Part shown: positions 23,272-26,736 of the stretch, piece after piece | Layout of the letters: every line of letters begins with the position of its first letter | How positions within the stretch are numbered: the stretch's first letter is position 1 | Notes under the pieces: model-generated | Seen by the model: only the letters and a program-made list of their open reading frames with translations | Told to the model about the DNA's origin: nothing | Databases searched by the model: none | Program-made: the position numbers and the translations under genes | Source of the DNA: CAYFHQ01 sp964342805 | GTDB lineage: Bacteria > Bacillota > Clostridia > Peptostreptococcales > Acidaminobacteraceae | Assembly (NCBI GenBank): GCA_964342805.1 | Contig: CAYFHQ010000047.1 | Span: 1-26,736 of the forward strand | Reading direction: 5' to 3' | Length of the DNA stretch: 26,736 nt

Positions 23272-24204
23272 GTGAGCTTCAAGCACGTGTCTGTTTTGTG
23301 GGAAGAAACAGTGGATGGACTGGACATAAAACCAGACGGGATCTACATAGATGGAACCTTGGGTGGTGGCGGTCACTCTGAACTGGTCCTTGAACGACTA
23401 ACAACAGGCAAACTCATCGGCATAGATCAGGACACTGACGCTTTACAAGCAGCATCAAATCGACTGGAACGCTTTGGAGACCGCTTCATTCCTGTCCATA
23501 ATAATTTCTCAAAGGTCAAGGAAGTATTAGACCAATTGGGAATCGACAAGGTAGACGGTATGATGATGGATCTAGGGGTTTCCAGTTGGCAGTTGGACTC
23601 TGCAGAGCGGGGATTCAGCTACATGCACGACGGGGAACTGGACATGCGAATGGATCGCACGTCTCCTCTATCGGCTAAAGATGTGGTCAATACATATGAC
23701 GAAAACGAATTACACCGGATTATCAAGGAATACGGCGAGGAAAACTGGGCCAAGCGTATTGCCAAGTTCATTGTTGAAGCCAGAAAAGAAAAACCTCTGG
23801 AAACAACATATGAGTTGGTAGACGTGATCAAGGCAGCTGTTCCAGCAGGAGCAAGGAAAGACGGCCCCCACCCAGCCAAGCGAACCTTCCAGGCAATCCG
23901 AATTGAAGTAAATAATGAACTGGGAATCATCGCAGAAACCATCGGTCATATCACGGAACGATTACGGCCAGGTGGACGCATTTCGATTATCACCTTCCAT
24001 TCCTTGGAGGATCGGATTGTGAAAAATGCCTATCGAGACTTGGCAAAAGGGTGTATTTGCCCGCCAGAAATGCCGGTATGTACCTGCGGTACTATTCCAC
24101 AGCTAAAGGTGATCACTAGAAAGCCAGTACTACCAAGCGCTGAAGAGTTGGAAAGGAATCCAAGAGCTCGAAGTGCGAAATTACGTGTTGCCAAAAAACT
24201 CTAG
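23272..24204 (+). CDS. rsmH: 16S rRNA (cytosine1402-N4)-methyltransferase RsmH
   Basis: A 310-residue SAM-dependent methyltransferase (formerly MraW) modifying C1402 in the ribosomal P site. SAM-binding DGTLGGGGHS is at 27-36, DLGVSSWQLD at 100-109, and ERGFSYMHDGELDMRMD at 112-128. KRTFQAIRIEVNNEL and FHSLEDRIVK mark the C-terminal part. A cysteine cluster (CICPPEMPVCTC) near the end is a common feature of Gram-positive members. Start codon is GTG 23272, with AAAGAGGTG upstream. Standard second gene of dcw clusters. Confidence 0.97.
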   Translation: MSFKHVSVLWEETVDGLDIKPDGIYIDGTLGGGGHSELVLERLTTGKLIGIDQDTDALQAASNRLERFGDRFIPVHNNFSKVKEVLDQLGIDKVDGMMMDLGVSSWQLDSAERGFSYMHDGELDMRMDRTSPLSAKDVVNTYDENELHRIIKEYGEENWAKRIAKFIVEARKEKPLETTYELVDVIKAAVPAGARKDGPHPAKRTFQAIRIEVNNELGIIAETIGHITERLRPGGRISIITFHSLEDRIVKNAYRDLAKGCICPPEMPVCTCGTIPQLKVITRKPVLPSAEELERNPRARSAKLRVAKKL

Positions 24205-24228
24205 GGTCTAGAGACAGGAGGGGCAAGG

Positions 24229-24762
24229 ATGCTACCTGCACGGAAAATTCAATATCAGCCTTATGAAGCTTACCGGCAGGCACAGCACGATGAGAAGATG
24301 AAACAGGCTTCCGTCCTCCTGAAAGCAAAGCAAGAGCGGTATCAGAAGCGAAGACGTATTTCTTTGTTACTGAGGTCTCTATTTTGCAGTCTTGTGGTTG
24401 TTGGTATATTTTCACTACTGATTGCCCGCTATGCGCTGATTTTCGAAAGCAACTATGACATCAATAATATGAAGCAAACAATCCGAGAGTTGGAATTGCA
24501 AAAAGAAGAGTTACGGGTAGCCTGTGACTCAGCAACAACCCTGGAAAACGTCCAGTTGGTTGCCTCCCGAGACCTGGGTATGCAATATCCACAACCAGAG
24601 CAAATCGTTTATTTGACCTCAAATTGGAATTACAAGTTGCAGGGCAAATACGCCGGACTAGACAAACCACCATCCCAGGATGATATACTAGAGGGCGATG
24701 TACTATCTGAAGTCCGTCGATACGCGACGGCAGTACAATTCTGGTTAACGAACATGGATTAA
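24229..24762 (+). CDS. ftsL: FtsL-like cell division protein
   Basis: A 177-residue bitopic membrane protein in the dcw position of ftsL. A basic cytoplasmic N-terminus (about 1-43, ending KRRR), one transmembrane helix (about 44-68), a short coiled coil (about 74-103; NNMKQTIRELELQKEELRVA) and then RDLGMQYPQPEQIVYL (114-129), the FtsL/DivIC-type motif after the coiled coil. The C-terminal 45 residues exceed the usual length and are unassigned. FtsL, with DivIC/FtsB and DivIB/FtsQ, activates septal wall synthesis. AGGAGGGG precedes the ATG. FtsL is poorly conserved, so the call leans on topology and position. Confidence 0.82.
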   Translation: MLPARKIQYQPYEAYRQAQHDEKMKQASVLLKAKQERYQKRRRISLLLRSLFCSLVVVGIFSLLIARYALIFESNYDINNMKQTIRELELQKEELRVACDSATTLENVQLVASRDLGMQYPQPEQIVYLTSNWNYKLQGKYAGLDKPPSQDDILEGDVLSEVRRYATAVQFWLTNMD

Positions 24763-24780
24763 AGACTTGAAAGCAAACAT

Positions 24781-24808
24781 GATCGTAGCCTCGGCTACGA
24801 TCTTTTTT
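24781..24808 (+). terminator. Intrinsic terminator inside the dcw cluster (ftsL to PBP gene)
   Basis: GATCGTAGC (24781-24789) pairs perfectly with GCTACGATC (24794-24802) around the loop CTCG, followed by six T (24803-24808). It sits between ftsL and the transpeptidase gene, where continuous transcription would be expected, and ends only 18 bases before the next start codon. Confidence 0.88.
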
Positions 24809-24825
24809 GTGGAAAAGAGGGGAAA

Positions 24826-26736
24826 ATGAACGTTCATCACAAGAGACGCTTGTGGTTCTCATTGTTTTTTATTTGTTTGGTTTTTGCTGGTCTAATCGGA
24901 CGACTGGCTTATGTACAAATGGTCAAGGGAGATGAATACAGCAAGCTGGCAGTTATGCAGCAAACCAAGGATATTGAAATCACTGCTGACCGGGGTATTA
25001 TCTATGATCAAAAGGGGTCCAAACTGGCCTTTAACGTTCGGAAGTTTGCCATTTGGGTCCACCGGGACGTTGTTGAAGACAAGCCTGAAGCAGCCCGAGT
25101 CCTGGCTGAAATTTTAGAAATGGACCAGAGGGAAGTCGAAGACAGCCTTACCAACAGCAGGTATAAGATATTTGAACTGGCCTCTGAGTTGTCCAGGGAA
25201 AAGGCGGACCTGGTCAAGGGGCAAAGAATAAAGGGGATAGACGTGGTGGCTGACACCATGCGGGTCTACCCCAATGACAATTTTGCCTCCCATGTGATCG
25301 GCTTTACCAAGAAGGGGGTTCCTAAAACGGGAATCGAGTATGCCTACAACGAAATGTTGCAGGGGATTCCCGGTAAGCTGGTGACCAATACAGACGTAAA
25401 TGGCAAGCAACTGCCCTTTGGGACAGACAAGCGGTATGATCCTCAAAATGGGGCAGGAATCGTGTTAACCATAGACGAGGTCATCCAACATTTTACGGAA
25501 GAAGCCCTGGAAAAGGGCCTTGAAGACCTGGGTGCCAAGCGGACCATGGCCATTGTTATGAATTCCAAAACAGGTGCTATCATGAGTATGGCCACCAAGC
25601 CTGACTTTAACCTGAACAATGCCTATGACTTGGAACAACAGTATACCAAGGAAGAACTGGCCCAGTTGGAGGCCCAAGAGCAGACAGACTTGCTCTACAC
25701 CATGTGGGGCAACCCGCTGATCAGTATGAACTATGAGCCTGGCTCGACCTTTAAGCTCATAACAACAGCCATTGCCTTTGAGGAGAATGTGGCCAGTCCC
25801 ACATCTACTTTTTCAACCGATGGTTTTGTGGACTTTGGAGAGGCCAGGATTAGGAACTGGGATTATCCAAGAAAACACAAGGACATCACCCTCCTAGAAG
25901 CTTTGGAGCTGTCCCTCAACACCACCTTTGTGGAATTGGCCCAGGAAGTTGGCCTTAAAACATACTATGGCTACCTACAAAACTTTGGTCTTTTTGACAA
26001 GACCGGCATTGAACTACCCGGTGCTGCCCGGCCCAACTACCTGAAGCAAGAGCGGATGTACCCCATGGACCTGGCCTCGGTGTCCTTTGGCCAAGCCAAT
26101 ACCATGACCCCATTGCACTTGATCACGGCGGTCAATGTCATTGCCAACGATGGCAAGTTGGTCCAGCCCCATATCGTCAAATCCTTACTGGACGGTGAGG
26201 GGAATGTGACCCAAGAGACCGAAGCCAAAATCCTCAAGGAAACTATTTCGTCCAAAACAGCCAAGGAAATGCGGCTTATGATGGAGTCCGTGGTGGAAAA
26301 CGGGTCTGGTAAGTTGGCCTATATTCCAGGCATTCGGATTGGTGGAAAAACGGGAACCACCAACAAGTTGATCGACGGCAAGTATTCAGACGAACTGGCT
26401 TTTGCCTCGTTTACTGCAATTGCTCCGATCGAGGACCCTGAAATCACAGTCCTAGTCATTGTGGACGAACCAGAGGATGTGAACTTTGGTTCGCAAACCG
26501 CTGCTCCGATTGCTAAGGATATCATGGACGACACCCTTCGCTATTTGGGTATTGAACCCACCATCGCAACTGATGTCAAGGAGTTGAAGGTACCCAACCT
26601 GATTGGAAAGACCTACGAAAATGCCAGCACAATCATGGAGGCGGCAGGTCTAAACTGGACATCCGAGCCGGTGACTGTATTGAATCCTGATAGCAAGATT
26701 GTTGGCCAGTTTCCTTATCCAGGCACCATAGTGGAT
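24826..26736 (+). CDS. ftsI: Class B penicillin-binding protein, FtsI / SpoVD type (3' end cut)
   Basis: An open frame of 637 residues that runs off the window. A short basic N-terminus and one transmembrane helix (about 9-29) lead to a dimerization domain (about 45-245; DRGIIYDQKGSKLA, RVYPNDNFASHVIGF). The transpeptidase domain (about 255-570) has STFK with catalytic S307 and K310, SLN (S363-N365) and KTG (508-510). A PASTA domain starts near 585 (KELKVPNLIGKTYENA) and is incomplete at the edge. It cross-links peptidoglycan at the septum (FtsI) or, in spore-formers, in the cortex (SpoVD); both share this layout, and position after ftsL fits either. AAAGAGGGGA precedes ATG 24826. The upstream terminator suggests separate expression control. 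Confidence 0.93.
   Translation, partial: MNVHHKRRLWFSLFFICLVFAGLIGRLAYVQMVKGDEYSKLAVMQQTKDIEITADRGIIYDQKGSKLAFNVRKFAIWVHRDVVEDKPEAARVLAEILEMDQREVEDSLTNSRYKIFELASELSREKADLVKGQRIKGIDVVADTMRVYPNDNFASHVIGFTKKGVPKTGIEYAYNEMLQGIPGKLVTNTDVNGKQLPFGTDKRYDPQNGAGIVLTIDEVIQHFTEEALEKGLEDLGAKRTMAIVMNSKTGAIMSMATKPDFNLNNAYDLEQQYTKEELAQLEAQEQTDLLYTMWGNPLISMNYEPGSTFKLITTAIAFEENVASPTSTFSTDGFVDFGEARIRNWDYPRKHKDITLLEALELSLNTTFVELAQEVGLKTYYGYLQNFGLFDKTGIELPGAARPNYLKQERMYPMDLASVSFGQANTMTPLHLITAVNVIANDGKLVQPHIVKSLLDGEGNVTQETEAKILKETISSKTAKEMRLMMESVVENGSGKLAYIPGIRIGGKTGTTNKLIDGKYSDELAFASFTAIAPIEDPEITVLVIVDEPEDVNFGSQTAAPIAKDIMDDTLRYLGIEPTIATDVKELKVPNLIGKTYENASTIMEAAGLNWTSEPVTVLNPDSKIVGQFPYPGTIVD

Noticed and set aside
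3..26734. Mobile elements, CRISPR arrays, tRNA or rRNA genes
   Set aside because: No transposase, integrase, direct repeat array, cloverleaf or rRNA stretch was recognised; intergenic gaps are short and explained by terminators, promoters and the T-box.

Overview
The window reads as chromosomal DNA of a Gram-positive, low-to-mid GC anaerobe, most likely a Clostridia-type member of the Bacillota. The signs are a T-box leader on thrS, a class 3 glutamate-cysteine ligase, the YmfF/YmfH peptidase pair, a PASTA-bearing transpeptidase in the division cluster, strong AGGAGG-like ribosome binding sites and a rubredoxin-like fragment. A closer placement (for example Fusibacter-like) would be a guess. 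I see no tRNA, rRNA, CRISPR array, insertion sequence, phage gene or broken gene, so this looks like stable core genome with some lineage-specific signalling genes.

Left part (1-6500): the start of a minus-strand rubredoxin-like gene, divergent from topB (topoisomerase III). A signalling block follows: a REC-REC-GGDEF diguanylate cyclase, a small stand-alone pseudo-receiver clearly related to the cyclase's first REC domain, and a chemotaxis receptor with a very lysine-rich N-terminus. Next (6570-9343), after a strong hairpin and a good promoter, come two overlapping genes for a GCS2-type glutamate-cysteine ligase and a glutathionylspermidine-synthase-like ATP-grasp enzyme, probably a two-step thiol (glutathione-like) pathway. 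At 9354-11661 lies a threonine T-box unit: promoter, leader with antiterminator/terminator switch, thrS, terminator.

Middle (11700-18800): a membrane-anchored coiled-coil protein overlapping a NAGPA-type phosphodiester glycosidase gene; a FapA/DUF342 protein followed 8 bases later by a protein made only of three predicted GAF domains; a shared terminator; ychF on the minus strand; and a membrane-anchored helical (TPR-like) protein.

Right part (18815-26736): an operon of ymfF (catalytic motif lost), ymfH (HxxEH intact), lgt and a small unknown beta-rich protein, closed by a terminator. Then the division and cell wall (dcw) cluster begins: mraZ with its own three-box operator, rsmH, an ftsL-like gene, an intrinsic terminator inside the cluster, and an ftsI/spoVD-type PBP running off the end of the window.

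The genes group by job: second-messenger and taxis signalling, thiol synthesis, translation (thrS, ychF, rsmH and perhaps EF-P modification through ymfF/ymfH), and envelope biogenesis (lgt, the NAGPA-domain protein, ftsL, the PBP). The less ordinary parts are the two pseudo-receivers beside the cyclase, the non-textbook thiol ligase pair, the FapA-triple-GAF gene pair and the attenuator-like hairpin inside the dcw cluster. Assignments rest on motif reading and memory of families; no database search was possible.
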